DNA of 64,000 nt. It comes from Prorocentrum cordatum. Taxonomy: Eukaryota > Sar > Dinophyceae > Prorocentrales > Prorocentraceae. The first letter of the stretch is position 1. Each line of letters begins with the position of its first letter. The position numbers and the translations under genes were made by a program. Shown here in pieces: positions 32,311-42,977 of this stretch. Under the pieces are notes generated by a model, which made no database searches, was not told where the DNA came from, and was given only the letters and a program-made list of their open reading frames with translations. The DNA lies in assembly GCA_963575745.1 (NCBI GenBank), contig CAUYUJ010004558.1, forward strand, positions 609,418-673,417, in the 5' to 3' direction.

Positions 32311-32574
32311 ATGGCCCTGGGGACGCAATATCATATATTATTTTGCGTCCCAGGGCCACGGGGAGTTCTGAGAACCCTGGACGGGGAAGGGTAAAATCTT
32401 TTTTGTCGGCTCCCCACTTGCGCGGTTCAGGAACGTTGTACCATCGGAAGCAGGAAGCACAAACTAATACGATAACACTGGAGACTGGGAACTGTAACTG
32501 GCCCCAGGGAGCAGGAAACCTGATTTGCACAGCACGGTCCCCCTACAAGGGGGCCTGCGGATCGATCAATGTGT

Positions 32575-32920
32575 ACATAACTGCACGTGTCTATATATAT
32601 ATATATATATGTATGAGATACTGCGCGCATATATCCAAGCACACACATACATTACATATTTTACTACACTGGAATATTCATAATATAACATAGGACCATA
32701 TAAGATAGTAGACCATAGTATAAGGGTAGAATATGGTATAACATCATATAGTGCATTGTAATAGAATATGCCATCGTATACTACAATACAGTATAACAGC
32801 ATACCATACAATGCATTATAAAATATGTGTATGCACATGTGAATGTGTATATTTACATAGAGACATACATATAGATACGATCAAATATGTATTGAATATT
32901 TGTATATATATGCCTGTGTG
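32575..32920. other. AT-rich island with TA/CATA repeats
   Basis: Unlike its surroundings this stretch is clearly AT-rich, with ATAGTA/ATACAT-type degenerate repeats. No gene or RNA was recognised. Confidence 0.7.
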
Positions 32921-32921
32921 T

Positions 32922-33150
32922 GGCTCTCTCTCTCTCTCTATCCCTCCCTTTCAGTCTCTCTCGATTTCTATCCCTGTCCACCTCTCTCGTTCTCCCTCCC
33001 TCTCTCTCTTCCTCTCTCTCTCTCTCCCTCTCTCTCTCTCTCTCTCGCTCTCTCCCCCGCTCTTCTCTCTCTCTCTCTCTTTCTTTCTCTCCACCTCTCT
33101 CCTTCTCTCGTCACATCTCTCTTTCTGTCTCTCCCTCGCACTTTCCCTGA
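32922..33150. repeat. (TC)n / CCCTCTCTC tract
   Basis: Long TC dinucleotide and CTCC-rich sequence. Serine/leucine frames are its translation. Confidence 0.92.
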
Positions 33151-33199
33151 ATATATGTGTATACATGCATACACATTCATACATACATGCATGCTACAC

Positions 33200-33320
33200 A
33201 TATACATATATATATATATATATACATACATACACACAGGATTGCACTGGCGCTTCGCGCCATGCGTCGTGTTCCAGACGCTTCCCCGGCAAAGCAAAAA
33301 CTCATCGTTTTCTTCAGCAG
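33200..33320. repeat. TA repeat plus TGGCGCTTCGCGCCA hairpin element, copy 1
   Basis: A (TA)n run, then GGATTGCAC, then the perfect hairpin TGGCGC-TTC-GCGCCA (33248-33262), then ATGCGTCGTGTTCCAGAC. The same order (TA run, GACTGCAG, the identical hairpin, ATGCACCTTTGTCTTTGAAG) occurs at 39255-39380. Confidence 0.7.
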
Positions 33321-33849
33321 GGGGGACCTCCAGGCCTAGACGGGCGGCCGGTTCATTCTTCTGATATCCCTGGTGCCTAATGACACCGCGTTCGCCCGAT
33401 GCGTTTGCACGCTCGAGCGCAGGAGTGGGGAAGGAATGATGATTTTTCACTCGCGAAAGCGCTGGCAAACGACGAAGCATCAAACTGTTGCGATGGCACT
33501 TTTCCATGAACGGGGAACGGGAAAGGAGCAGGGGTGAGGGGGGGCTGAAGAGGCGGAAGGGGGAAGGAGGGGGGGAGAAACGGGGAGAAGGTCCAGAGGA
33601 AGGAGCGGGCGAATGAGGATGGCCATCGGATGCCACGAACGTCGAGGGTCGAGGTCGACGCAGAAGGCAGAAGGGGGGAAGGGAGAAAAAGAGAGAGAGA
33701 GAGGGTGATAGAGGTACGGGAAGGACAGGCGGGCTGGCGTGAGCGCAAAGAGCGCACGGCAGCAAAACAATGCCTTGCGAAGCTAGCCCAGCAGCGCCGC
33801 CACGCGGGCGCCAGGGGCACGGCGGGCAGAAGGAGGATCAAGCGGCGAA

Positions 33850-34400
33850 GGCCCTCTAGAGGGCCTCCAATCGCCTTCTTGGGGGTCGCACATGGCTTTC
33901 GTGGGTCTTTCTTGGGAGCCTTCTGGGGGACATTTTGGGTTTCTTGTGGCCAGTCTCGGGGCTCTCTGGGGCAGTCTTGGGGCCCTGTGGGGCCGTCTTC
34001 AAACCCTCGGGGGGGCCTCTTGGGGCGATATCGGGGGCCCATCGGGCCGTCTTGGACGCTGCGAAGAACCGAAAATCGGATACGCTAAAAATGTACAATT
34101 TCTTCCGGGAATGGGACGATGTTTGCTTCTTCGGGGCTCTCTTCACGGCCTCTTGGGGCGCCTTGTGGGCCTCTTGGGCCGTCTTCAGGCCATCGAGGTT
34201 CCTCTTGGAGCGTTGTTGTGCTGTTTTGGATCTGTCGTGCGCCTTTCCGATGACCCTTCCGATCGCCTTGAGTCTGCTCGCAAGGCCCAACAAGGCGCCC
34301 TGGGAGGCCCAGAAGGGCCAGCGGACCGTTTCTTAAAGGCGTCCAGGTGGCCGCCGAGATGTCCGAGAGGACGTCCGGGGCGTCCCTGGTGGGGGTCCAG
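33850..34400. repeat. CTTGGGGCCTC-type minisatellite
   Basis: Degenerate TCTTGGGGCC / GGGCCGTCTT units, the reverse orientation of the 16580-17310 array. Frames rich in GALWGRLG result. Confidence 0.75.
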
Positions 34401-34514
34401 TTTACGGGGGGGGTCCTGGCAATGGAAATTTAGGGATAGGGATATTCCCACCCCCATACGCGTGCAACTACATGTGCTTACGTACATACGTTAGCCAGCG
34501 TGGACCCAAAACAG

Positions 34515-34730
34515 TGTGCTTCTAGCAAAATATGTGGCGACATATATGTGGAACAATCTATGTGGTGCATTATTTGCTGAACCACTTCTGTAGCGCAGTA
34601 TACATGGTGCAGCCCATCGTGTGCGAACTACGTTGTGCAATCTACGATTTGCTTCATGCGGTATGCAATCTACGGAGTGCAATATATGTGGTGCTACCTA
34701 TGCTGTGCCAATCACCAAACTTGACGTTGC
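34515..34730. repeat. Degenerate TATGTGGTGCAATCTACG repeat
   Basis: Units of about 13-26 bases with GTGGTGCA and AATCTACG(A/T)(T/A)(T/G)TGC. A short relative lies at 40625-40690. Confidence 0.6.
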
Positions 34731-34744
34731 AAACTTCACTGTTC

Positions 34745-35240
34745 ACGAAATCATCCCACCCACCCACCTGCAACTCGGTTTGCTAAACCCATGCGGAGGC
34801 GATTGCGATGAGTGCTTGGTCTTGGCTGGTGCATCTCTGCGGCCGCGCCAGCCCGCGCATGCACGCGCGCGCAGCGGCCAGCTAGTTTGGCGCGACCGAC
34901 GCGACCGCGGTGGCGCTGACCGCTGGGCACATCCCAGCGGGCACGTCAGTGCGAGTCGGTGGCTTGATCGGGCGCGGTATTCTGGCAACGTCGACATCGG
35001 TAGACACAATGACAATAGCGATGTTGGCGACGATGTTGACAACGACGACGGCACGGCCAGTGACGGCGCCGATGCTGATCACGCCGACGACGATGACGGC
35101 ATCCTAGCGTCGGTGATGAAGGTTTTGGAAAGAGTTCGACATGCGCGCGCGGCCGACGCGCGAGAGTGACCGCATGGTTTTATTTGACACGGATCGCGCC
35201 CCCCACCTCGCAAAGGCGTTCGAATGATCTCGGCATGCGG
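34745..35240. repeat. Composite satellite, ~500 bp unit 1
   Basis: Contains in order CCCACCCACCCACCTGCAAC, CCATGCGGAGGCGATTGCGA, GCGCAGCGGCCAGCTAGTTT, GGCGCTGACCGCTGGGCAC, GTGCGAGTCGG, a GATGACAACGACG-rich part, and GAAAGAGTTCGACATGCGCG. The order recurs at 36330-36830 and 38355-38870, and partly at 35285-35720. Confidence 0.8.
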
Positions 35241-35284
35241 CGCGAGAGGCCCGTTGGCAGAATTGCATGAAAATGTTAAAAAGC

Positions 35285-35720
35285 CGCCACGGCCGGGCCA
35301 GCGCGCATGCTCGCGCGCGAAGCGGCCATCTAGTCTGGCGCGACCGACGCGGCCGCGGGGCGCTGACCGCTGGGTGCATCCCAGCACGCATGTCAGTGCG
35401 AGTCGGCGACTCGGGCGGGCGCGGCATCATGGCAACGTCGACACCAGCACACACGAGGATGATAGTAGCGATGTTGTTGACGATGATGACAACGACGCCG
35501 GAAAGGCCAGTGACGGCGCCAGCGATATAGGTTTTGGAAGGAGTTCGACATGCAGCACGGCCGACGCGCGAGAGAGGCCCGCATGGTAATATGCCACGCG
35601 GATCGTGCCCCCCCCCCCCCCAGCACGCGCGCAATGGCATTCGAATGATTTCGAAATGCGGCGCGGGAGGCCCGCTTGGCAAAATTTGTATGGAAATGTT
35701 GAACATCCCTTTAAACAATC
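35285..35720. repeat. Composite satellite unit 2, partial
   Basis: Begins at the GCGCATGCTCGCGCGCG block and keeps GCGCTGACCGCTGGG, GTGCGAGTCGGCGAC and GGAGTTCGACATGC. It lacks the CCCACCCACC start. Confidence 0.75.
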
Positions 35721-36084
35721 AAAAGCGCGAGCGCAATTTTTTGTTTTGGAAACTGGCGCTGCACAGCCAGATAGTTTCATACGTTTTCGGGACACTGTCT
35801 TGAATTCATGACGCACCTAAGGTTGTTGGCAGTTTTCCGCGCGCGCGTGTATTTCGCCCCGCTTGTTGCAAACGATCCCCGCGACTGTGCACACGCAGGG
35901 CGCCCGAACGTTTTCCACGCGCGCGCGCGAGAGGCCCGCTTGGTGGCAGTTTATGAACACGTTGAATAACCAATGATTTCTTCTGAATTACGACAGCACG
36001 GGCGCAACGTTGTTCTTGAAAATTCCCGTTGCGAGACACTGGGTGTTTACATGTTTTGGGGGCATCCGACTTTGAAACCAGCGC

Positions 36085-36150
36085 GAAACCCAATGTTTCT
36101 GAAGGATTTCGGCACGCGCGCGCGACGACGCGCGCGCGCGCACCTCGCCT
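36085..36150. repeat. CG-palindrome subunit
   Basis: GAAGGATTTCGGCACGCGCG then CGCGACGACGCGCGCGCGC: eight-base CG arms around ACGA. Related copies lie at 37765-37810, 38048-38092, 39008-39058 and 40350-40395. Confidence 0.8.
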
Positions 36151-36329
36151 TTTTTTCCTGACAGCGGATGCGGGTGGGGGGCGGCGCCATATTTAGGATG
36201 GGCGGCAGGGCAGAATCACACGTAAATTACAAGACGAGGAGGGGATAATTCAGGGTGCTATTCTTTGAGGAAGGACAACGCACGCGGTGTAGCTGGTTTT
36301 TACAAACGAGCTGACAACTTCCACGCTCT

Positions 36330-36830
36330 CGCAAACACCCCACCCACCCACCCGCAACTTGGTTTGCAAAGCCCATGCGGCGGCGACTGCAACGAGTGTT
36401 TGGCATTGGCCGGTGCATTTCTGCGGCCGCCCTAGCCCACGCGTGCTCGCGCGCGCAGCGGCCAGCTAGTTTGGCGCGACCGACGCGGCCGCGGTGGCGC
36501 TGACCGCTGGGCACTTCCCAGCGGGCACTTCAGCGCGAGTCGGCGACGCGGGCGGGTGCAGCATCGCGGCGACGCCGACAACGGTAGACACGATCACGAG
36601 TGACGATGACGACGGCGGCGATGACAATGGCAAGGCCAACGACGGCGCCGACGTTGATCGCGCCCGCCGATAACGATGACGACGTCCTCGCGTCGGCGAT
36701 GAAGGTTCGCAAGGGAGTTCAGCGCGCGCGCAGCCGACGTGCGCGAGTGGCCCGCGCGGCACTATCCAACGCAGATCGCGCCCACCCACCCCCCAGCACG
36801 CGCGCAAGGGCGCTCGAATGAATTCTAGAC
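36330..36830. repeat. Composite satellite unit 3
   Basis: Same order of blocks as 34745-35240, with CCACCCACCCACCCGCAACT at the start and AAGGGAGTTCAGCGCGCG at the end. Confidence 0.8.
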
Positions 36831-37560
36831 GCTTCGCGTATCCCCACCAGCCCACCCAGAAACGATGTCCAGGTGAGTTGAGAGGTGATCAGGGAAGTGC
36901 GGGAGCAAAGACGGGGACGGCCGAACCGTGTGAAGGAGAGAGGGGGGGGGCGAAGGAGAAAATTGGATGGATGGATGGGGGAGTATAAGAAGGAGGATGA
37001 ATAGGATAAGGAGGAGGAGGAGGAAGCGGAGGGGGTGGAGGACAATGAGAAAGGATAGGAGGGGAAAAGAGGAGGAGGAATCAAACAAAAGGGCCAGAGG
37101 TTTCTTGGATGTTTCTCGGAGCCTCTTGGGATATCTCTTGGGACGTTTTGGGGGTCTCTTGGCGGTCATGGGGGGCTCGTCGGCGTCTTGAGTGTTTCGG
37201 GGGGGGGGCCTCTCAGGGCCGCTTGGGATCCTTTTTGGGGCCTCCTGGGGGCCTATTGGGGCCATCTTGGGGCCATCTTGGGACCTCTTGGGGCCTCCTG
37301 GGCGTTTCTTGGGGCCATCTTGGAGGAGATCGATCAAACAAGAGGGGAGCTTTAATTAGGGCCCCTCCCAAGAGGCCAGAATGGGGCAAAAACCGTGGTA
37401 AAACCAATGATGTTGGCTTCCTCGCCGAGGCCGTTTTGGACGCTCCGACACCTCGCGAAACCCTTTGTCCAGGTCCATGGGGAGGGGGTAGGGGGAGGGG
37501 TAAACCCCTCCCCGAGGGGGAAGAAGGAGGGGTGGAAGAGGAAACTCCCTAAACCACCGA
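36826..37560. repeat. Dispersed ~700 bp repeat, copy 1
   Basis: Starts CTAGACGCTTCGCGTATCCC, passes through a CTTGGGGCCTC minisatellite and ends with GAGATCGATCAAACAAGAGG, GGGAGCTTTAATTAG, CTCGCCGAGGCCGTTTTGGA and CCTAAACCACCGACGCCCA. All of these recur in order at 53492-54115. A GA/CT-rich block (36900-37080) is extra in this copy. No coding signature. Confidence 0.85.
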
Positions 37561-37599
37561 CGCCCATTGGTGGGATTCGACATTCAGCACAAAGGGCCT

Positions 37600-38350
37600 C
37601 TTGGTAGAATGCGGTGGAAACGTTGGGAGACCGATGGTTTTCTTCTGAATTCGTAAGAGCGTGAGAGCGGGATGTTTTTGAAAACTGATGTTGCAAAACC
37701 ATGCGTGTTCATGTTTTCGGGGCACTCCGTTGTGGAATCCTTACGAAGACGAAAGTTGTGGAAGGATTTCGGCACGCGCGCGCGACGACGCGCGCGCGCA
37801 CTTCGCCCTTTCGTTGCAAAGGGATTCTCGCGACAGCACGCGCGCCAGGGCGCCCGAACGATTTCGGCGCGTGCGCGCGAGAGGCCAATTTGGAAGCACG
37901 CTATGAAAATTGTGGAAAACCCTTGGTTTTCTCAAGCATTCGCCAGAGCGCGAGCGCAAACTTGTTTTGAACATTCACGTTGGGAAACCAATTGTTTTAT
38001 GTGTTCGTGGCACTCGAGCTTCCTTGCGAAACCTACGGTGTTTGAAGGATTTTGGCTTGCGCGCGCGACAACGCGCGCGCGTGCACATTGCCCCATCTGT
38101 TGCATGGGATGTTTGAAAACTGCCGGTGTTTGACAAACGAGTGCGCGCGCATAGTTTTTTCCAGAGGATGACGGGGGTGCGAATTCCGACCTGGATGGCA
38201 TGAGTTTTTATTCTGGATGAACGATGCGGCAGAGTCATACGCAAATTACAACGCGAATAAGTGGACCGTTGACCCCGGGAGGGTAGAACCGAATATTCAT
38301 TTAGAAAGGAGAGTTCAATTCTGTTCGCATTGAGTTGTCAATTCCAGTGT
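37600..38350. repeat. CG-palindrome subunits and linkers
   Basis: Two CG-palindrome subunits (37765, 38048) alternate with GCGCGAGCGCAAACTTGTTTTGA-type linkers containing TGGAAA-CATT-like AT-rich stretches. The same linker precedes the subunit at 39008. Confidence 0.65.
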
Positions 38351-38354
38351 TCGC

Positions 38355-38870
38355 GCAATCATCCCACCCATCCACCCGCACCTTGGTTTGCTAAACCCAT
38401 GCGGCGGCGATTGCGATGAGTACTTGGCGTTGGCTGGTGCATCCCTGCGGCCGCCCTAGCCCGCGCATGCTCGCGCGCGCAGCGGCCAGCTAGTTTGGCG
38501 CGACCGGGCGCTTCCCTGCGGGCGCTGCAGTGCGAGTCGGCGACGCGGGCGGGCGCGGTATCATGGCCAGGTCGACAATGGTAGACGCGATGATGATGGT
38601 AGCTATGCTGGCGACAATGATGACATCGACGACGGCAAGGCCAGCGACGGCGTCGATGCGGATCCCGCCGACGACGATGAAGGCGTCCTTGCGCCAGTGA
38701 TGAAGTTTTTGTAGGGAGTTCGACACGCGCGCGCGGCTGACGTAAAAGAGTGGCCCGCATGGCATCATGTGACACGGATCGCGTCCACCCCCCCGCACGC
38801 GCACAAGGGCGTCCGAATTTTTTCGACACGCGGCCCGGGAGGCCCGTTTGGCCGAATGACACGGAAATGT
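38355..38870. repeat. Composite satellite unit 4
   Basis: Same order as unit 1 with part of the GCGCTGACCGCTGG block lost (GACCGGGCGCTTCCC). It ends with GGGAGTTCGACACGCGCGC. Confidence 0.8.
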
Positions 38871-39254
38871 TGAAAAAACAATTGTTTTTTGTTTGGAACT
38901 CGCAGGAGTGCGAGCGCAGGTTTGTTTTGAAAATTGTTGTTGTAAACCCATGTGTTTAATGTTATCGGGACAATCGATGTTGAAATCTTTGCGATGCCTC
39001 AGGTTTTTTATAGGGTTTCGGCATGCGCGCGCGACGACGCGCGCATGTGCACTCTGTCCCATGTGCTGCTGGGCATTATTGCGACAGCACGCGCGCAACG
39101 ACCTTCGAATGATTTCGGCATGCGCGCGCGAGAGGCACGTTTGGCACCATGCGTGCTTGCATAAAAGATTCGGAATTCTTACGAATTCGCAAGAGCACGA
39201 GCGCAAGTTGTTTTAACATTGGTGTTGGAAAGCCATGTGTTCAGATGTATCTAC

Positions 39255-39380
39255 ATATATATATATATATATATATATGCATAAGTATAAATATGTACGC
39301 ATGTATATATATATATATGCAAGACTGCAGTGGCGCTTCGCGCCATGCACCTTTGTCTTTGAAGTTTGGTACCCAGGCGA
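39255..39380. repeat. TA repeat plus TGGCGCTTCGCGCCA hairpin element, copy 2
   Basis: See 33200-33320; the hairpin is at 39331-39345. Downstream sequence (TTTGAAGTTTGGTACCCAGG) is related to copy 1 but diverged. Confidence 0.7.
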
Positions 39381-39539
39381 AATAGCACGAAGGTCAAGCC
39401 GACAATTTAGCGATAACTCCTTGTTGCCTTTTTCCGGCATCGCCGCTATGAAAATGTGATTCGTTATCTTTCCTCCATCGTATTTTTGTTCTTCATGTTC
39501 GCCATACCCTGCGCATTCTCCCTATCATCCTCAGCTTTT

Positions 39540-40165
39540 TTTTGCGGAGGCTCCTCCTGGGAGAGCCTCTGGGGGCCTAAAACAATTGTTTTAGGTTTTC
39601 TTAAGGCCTTCTGGAGGCCTCCTGGGCGTATTCTGAGGGCCTCTGGGGGCTTCCTCGGGCCACCCTGCCTCCAACCACGGTCTCCCTGAACGACCGGGTC
39701 ACGATTTGGAATGCTTCGGAGGGTGTCTTGGGGCCATCTTGGGCAGCCATGGGGCTCTCTGAGGGCCATCTTGGACTCGTGTTGTTCCGTTTTGGGGCTC
39801 TCCTGGACTGCCTGGAAGCTCTTTCGGATGGTTGTGGGGCGATTTGGGAGCCTCCCAGGCGGCTTCGGACGCCCAGAAGACCGCCGTCTTGGAGCGTCGG
39901 GAAGCCGAAAAGAGGAGAACCCCCAAATTCACTAAAAACTAACAGAAAATCCATGATTTGTGCCTCTTGGGAGTGCTCTTGGAGGCCTCTTTGGGGCCGT
40001 CCTGGAGACCTCTTGGGCCATCTTGAGGTCACGTCGGTCACTCTTGGAGCGCTCTTGCGCTGTCATGGGGGTCTCTGAGACGTCTACGATGACCCCCCTG
40101 ATCGCCCTAGGTGTGCTGGGAAGGCTTGGCAAAACGCCCTGCGAGGCCAGGGGGGCCGCTTCGAG
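39540..40165. repeat. GGCCTCCTGGGGGC / CTTGGGGCC minisatellite
   Basis: Degenerate repeats like those at 33850 and 53560, with an interrupting unique part around 39870-39960. A nine-base G run and GGGGGACGGG follow at 40209. Confidence 0.7.
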
Positions 40166-40689
40166 GCCCGTCCGGAGGGTCCCAAAGCCCCAAATCCCGG
40201 GAGTCCGGTTTTGGGGGGGGGGGGGACGGGTTTCCCCCCCGCCCGGGCTTATAAAGATATAGGAAGAGGAATACGTATATATGTATATATGTATATAGAG
40301 AAGGTTTTCGGGACACTCCATGTTGAAATCCTTACGAAACCGATGGTTCCTGAAGGATTTCGGCATACGCACGCGGCGACGCGCGCTTGCGCATTTCGTA
40401 ACGTTTTTCTGCGCAGGGGATTCGTAAAAATTGTTGATTGTTGATCAACAAATGCGCGCACATTTTGTTTTTTTGCACAGGGGGCGATACAGGTTTGGCT
40501 GGGATGATCCGAGTTCATATGTAGGATGGACGATGGGGTAGAATCGCACGTAAATTGCAATACGAAATGGGGAGCGCTGAGGTCCAGGAGAGGGAAGTCG
40601 ATCCAATTACTTGTTAAGAGAAGAGTATATATGTGGGCCAATATGTGTGGTGTAATCTATGTGGTACGATCTACGTAATGCAATCTCAC

Positions 40690-40905
40690 GGTGGCGACGG
40701 CGGCGAGGGGGGGGGCGACGGCGACAACATAGCCACCAGACCGCCGCACCGGCCCAGACGATGGGCGGTGACGAAGCGGCGACGGGGCAGCGACGGCGGC
40801 AACATAGCCGCCAGACCGCCACACCAGCCCAGACGACGTGCGGCGACGAGGCGGTGACGGAGCGGCGACGGCGGTCACATAGCCGCCAGACCACCACACC
40901 AGCCC
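40690..40905. repeat. GCGACGGCGGCAACATAGCC repeat, ~60 bp units
   Basis: Three units with GCGACGGCG, CA(A/C)CATAGCC(A/G)CCAGACC, GCCCAGACGA and GGCGGTGACG. Confidence 0.8.
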
Positions 40906-40983
40906 AATTCCTCAGAATGAAAAGTCAGAACTCTATGTGGAAGCATTGTTTGGGGAATGTTTATCTATATAAGTATGTGGATG

Positions 40984-41019
40984 TATATACATACATACAT
41001 ACATACATACATACATACA

Positions 41020-41052
<33 letters not shown>
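40984..41052. repeat. (CATA)n microsatellite
   Basis: About 16 uninterrupted CATA units, then TATG and a short TC run. Confidence 0.98.
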
Positions 41053-41339
41053 GTCTATGTGTCCCTCTCTCTCTCTCTCTCTACTTCTCCCTCCCACTCC
41101 CCGCTTTGGGAGCAGAATACGTTTCTGTTTACCTCCTTCAACAACCGAGCTGACTTGTGTTCGACTGCCGTTACCCTCGATTTGCTGCTCACCATGCAGC
41201 GGGGATGCAGGCCAAAAGCTTGCCAGGGGCAGTGGCAGGCAAGCATGTTGATGCAATGCGTGCAATGGCGAGGGCCATGGTGCGCCTCAGCGTCTGGGCG
41301 CGCAGGCTATATCGATGAGGGGGATACATCTTGGAGTAG

Positions 41340-41376
41340 TGACTTTCTTCTTCCTCCTCATCATCATCCTCATCCC

Positions 41377-41407
<31 letters not shown>

Positions 41408-41660
41408 CTCTCCTCCTCATCCGCTTTCTCCTTCTCTCCCTCCCGCAGGTGGAGAAGGGCGAAGACGCGGACGAGGAGAGGAAGGACAACAAGGAGCACG
41501 ACGAGGACGACGAACACAGCGACTACGAGGGAGGAGGAGAAGCAGCAAGAGAAGAACGCCGACGACGGCGAGGACAATAACGAGGAGGAGGACGATAGCG
41601 GCGACGACGACGACGACGACAACGAGGCCGAGGAGGAGCAGCGGCAGCAGCGGCACAGCA
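41340..41660. repeat. CCT/GTCCTC and GACGAG triplet-rich stretch
   Basis: CTCGTC/CCTCCT triplets, then GACGAGGAG triplets. Acidic frames here are repeat translations. Confidence 0.75.
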
Positions 41661-41827
41661 GGAGTCCGGGAGACGCGGCGGGGGGGAATCAGGGGCTCTC
41701 CGCGCCCTTCCTCACGAGCGCGAGCGCGGGAGGACACGGCCGCCCCTCTCCGCGCGGGGGGCCAGCCGCGGCCGCTTTGTCGGGGGTGCCCAGGGATCAG
41801 GGGCCACGTTCGAGGGGGAATGAGCTC

Positions 41828-42005
41828 AGGGAGGGGCGCATGGGCCCCCCATCACCCATTCATCCCCGGCAGGGGCCCAACAGGCCTACCCCGCCCAGTA
41901 ACGTGCGGATGCGCTGTTGGGGGCCCATCGCCGATCTTGCGGCGACGCATCGCCGATTCCAGCTCGATGTTGCCCCCCTGAGCTGGTCCTCCCGAACGTT
42001 GCCCC
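41828..42005. mobile_element. Introner-like element, family B copy
   Basis: The right end (CATCGCCGATTCCAGCTCGA, TGTTGCCCCCCTGAGCTGGT, CGAACGTTGCCCC) closely matches 1887-2080 and 2692-2909. The left end (GAGGGGCGCATGGGCCCCCC) is weaker. No host gene was recognised. Confidence 0.55.
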
Positions 42006-42277
42006 GTCAAAAACGGGGGCCCAGATCCCCTCGCGTCGTGAAAGAATCGCGGCCGGAGATTGTTGGCGATGGTCGGCCCCCTTCACCGGGCCCTGGGACC
42101 GTCAAAGAACTTCTCGGGCTGAAGAACCAGTCCCCGGGCAGGGGTCCAGATCTCTGGGGGACCCGTTCTGCGGGAAAGAAAAGAGACACGACGTCGGGGG
42201 TTGGGGTGGGGGGGGCATGATGGCCAAGGTCATGAGATCTCCCAGATTTCGTGGCCCTCTCTTAGGGTTTCTTCTCT

Positions 42278-42362
42278 TCGCAGTCGTCGTTGCCGTCGTC
42301 GCCGCTGCCGCCGTCGTCGAAGTCGTCGCCGCCGCCGTCGTCGCCGCCGTGGTGTCTGTTGT
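42278..42362. repeat. (GTC/GCC)n microsatellite
   Basis: GTCGTCGCC triplets; a second short GTC run is at 42598-42625. Confidence 0.9.
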
Positions 42363-42664
42363 CGTTACAGTGGGGGCGCGCATCAAGAAACCATATGCTT
42401 TTCGTCAGGGTATCCTGGGTTTCTTCGTTTCTCGCGCTGCGCAGTGGCTTCCCGCAGCTGTTGAAGGAGCTGCTGCGTTCAGGGTGCTCCTGGTTTGCCC
42501 TCAGGTGCACCTCGCGCACGGGTTCTCAGGGTTGGGTTTCTTGCGAGGGTTTCTTGCGTCCGCACCCGCACTGTATGTCAGCCCTTATGTTTGCCCACGT
42601 CGTCGTCGTCGTCGTCGTTAGCATCGTCGTCACCGTCAGCGCCGTCGGCGAATGACCACGGCAA

Positions 42665-42870
42665 CTGGGAGTGGGGAAGGAATGAGGAAAAGAGAGTGAT
42701 GAGGAGGGGGAGGAGTTGGAGGAAGAGAAGGGCGTCAAGGAGGAGGGGGAGGAGGAGGAGGAGAAGACAAAGGAGGAAGGAGGGAAGAGTGAGGAGGAGG
42801 ACGAGGAGGAGTACAAGGGAGGGAGGCAGCGAATGGAGGATTGGAGGATGGAAAAGGATGAAGAGGAGGA
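42665..42870. repeat. GAG/GGA purine tract
   Basis: Degenerate GGAGGA repeats immediately upstream of the spliced-leader relict. Confidence 0.85.
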
Positions 42871-42883
42871 CCAGAGCAAGCCC

Positions 42884-42919
42884 TCCGTAGCCATTTGGCT
42901 CAAGCCATTTTGGCTCAAG
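42884..42919 (+). other. Tandem spliced-leader relict
   Basis: TCCGTAGCCATTTGGCTCAAG (42884-42904) is the dinoflagellate spliced leader lacking one T. It is followed at once by CCATTTTGGCTCAAG (42905-42919), a truncated leader. Full-plus-truncated tandem leaders are the published hallmark of processed cDNAs that returned to the genome and were trans-spliced again. It sits 58 bases before the ATG of the downstream gene. Confidence 0.9.
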
Positions 42920-42977
42920 ACCCCTCACGCTTTCTCATGCCCCCGTAGGAGCCGCGGCCCCCCAGGGCCCGCGCGCC

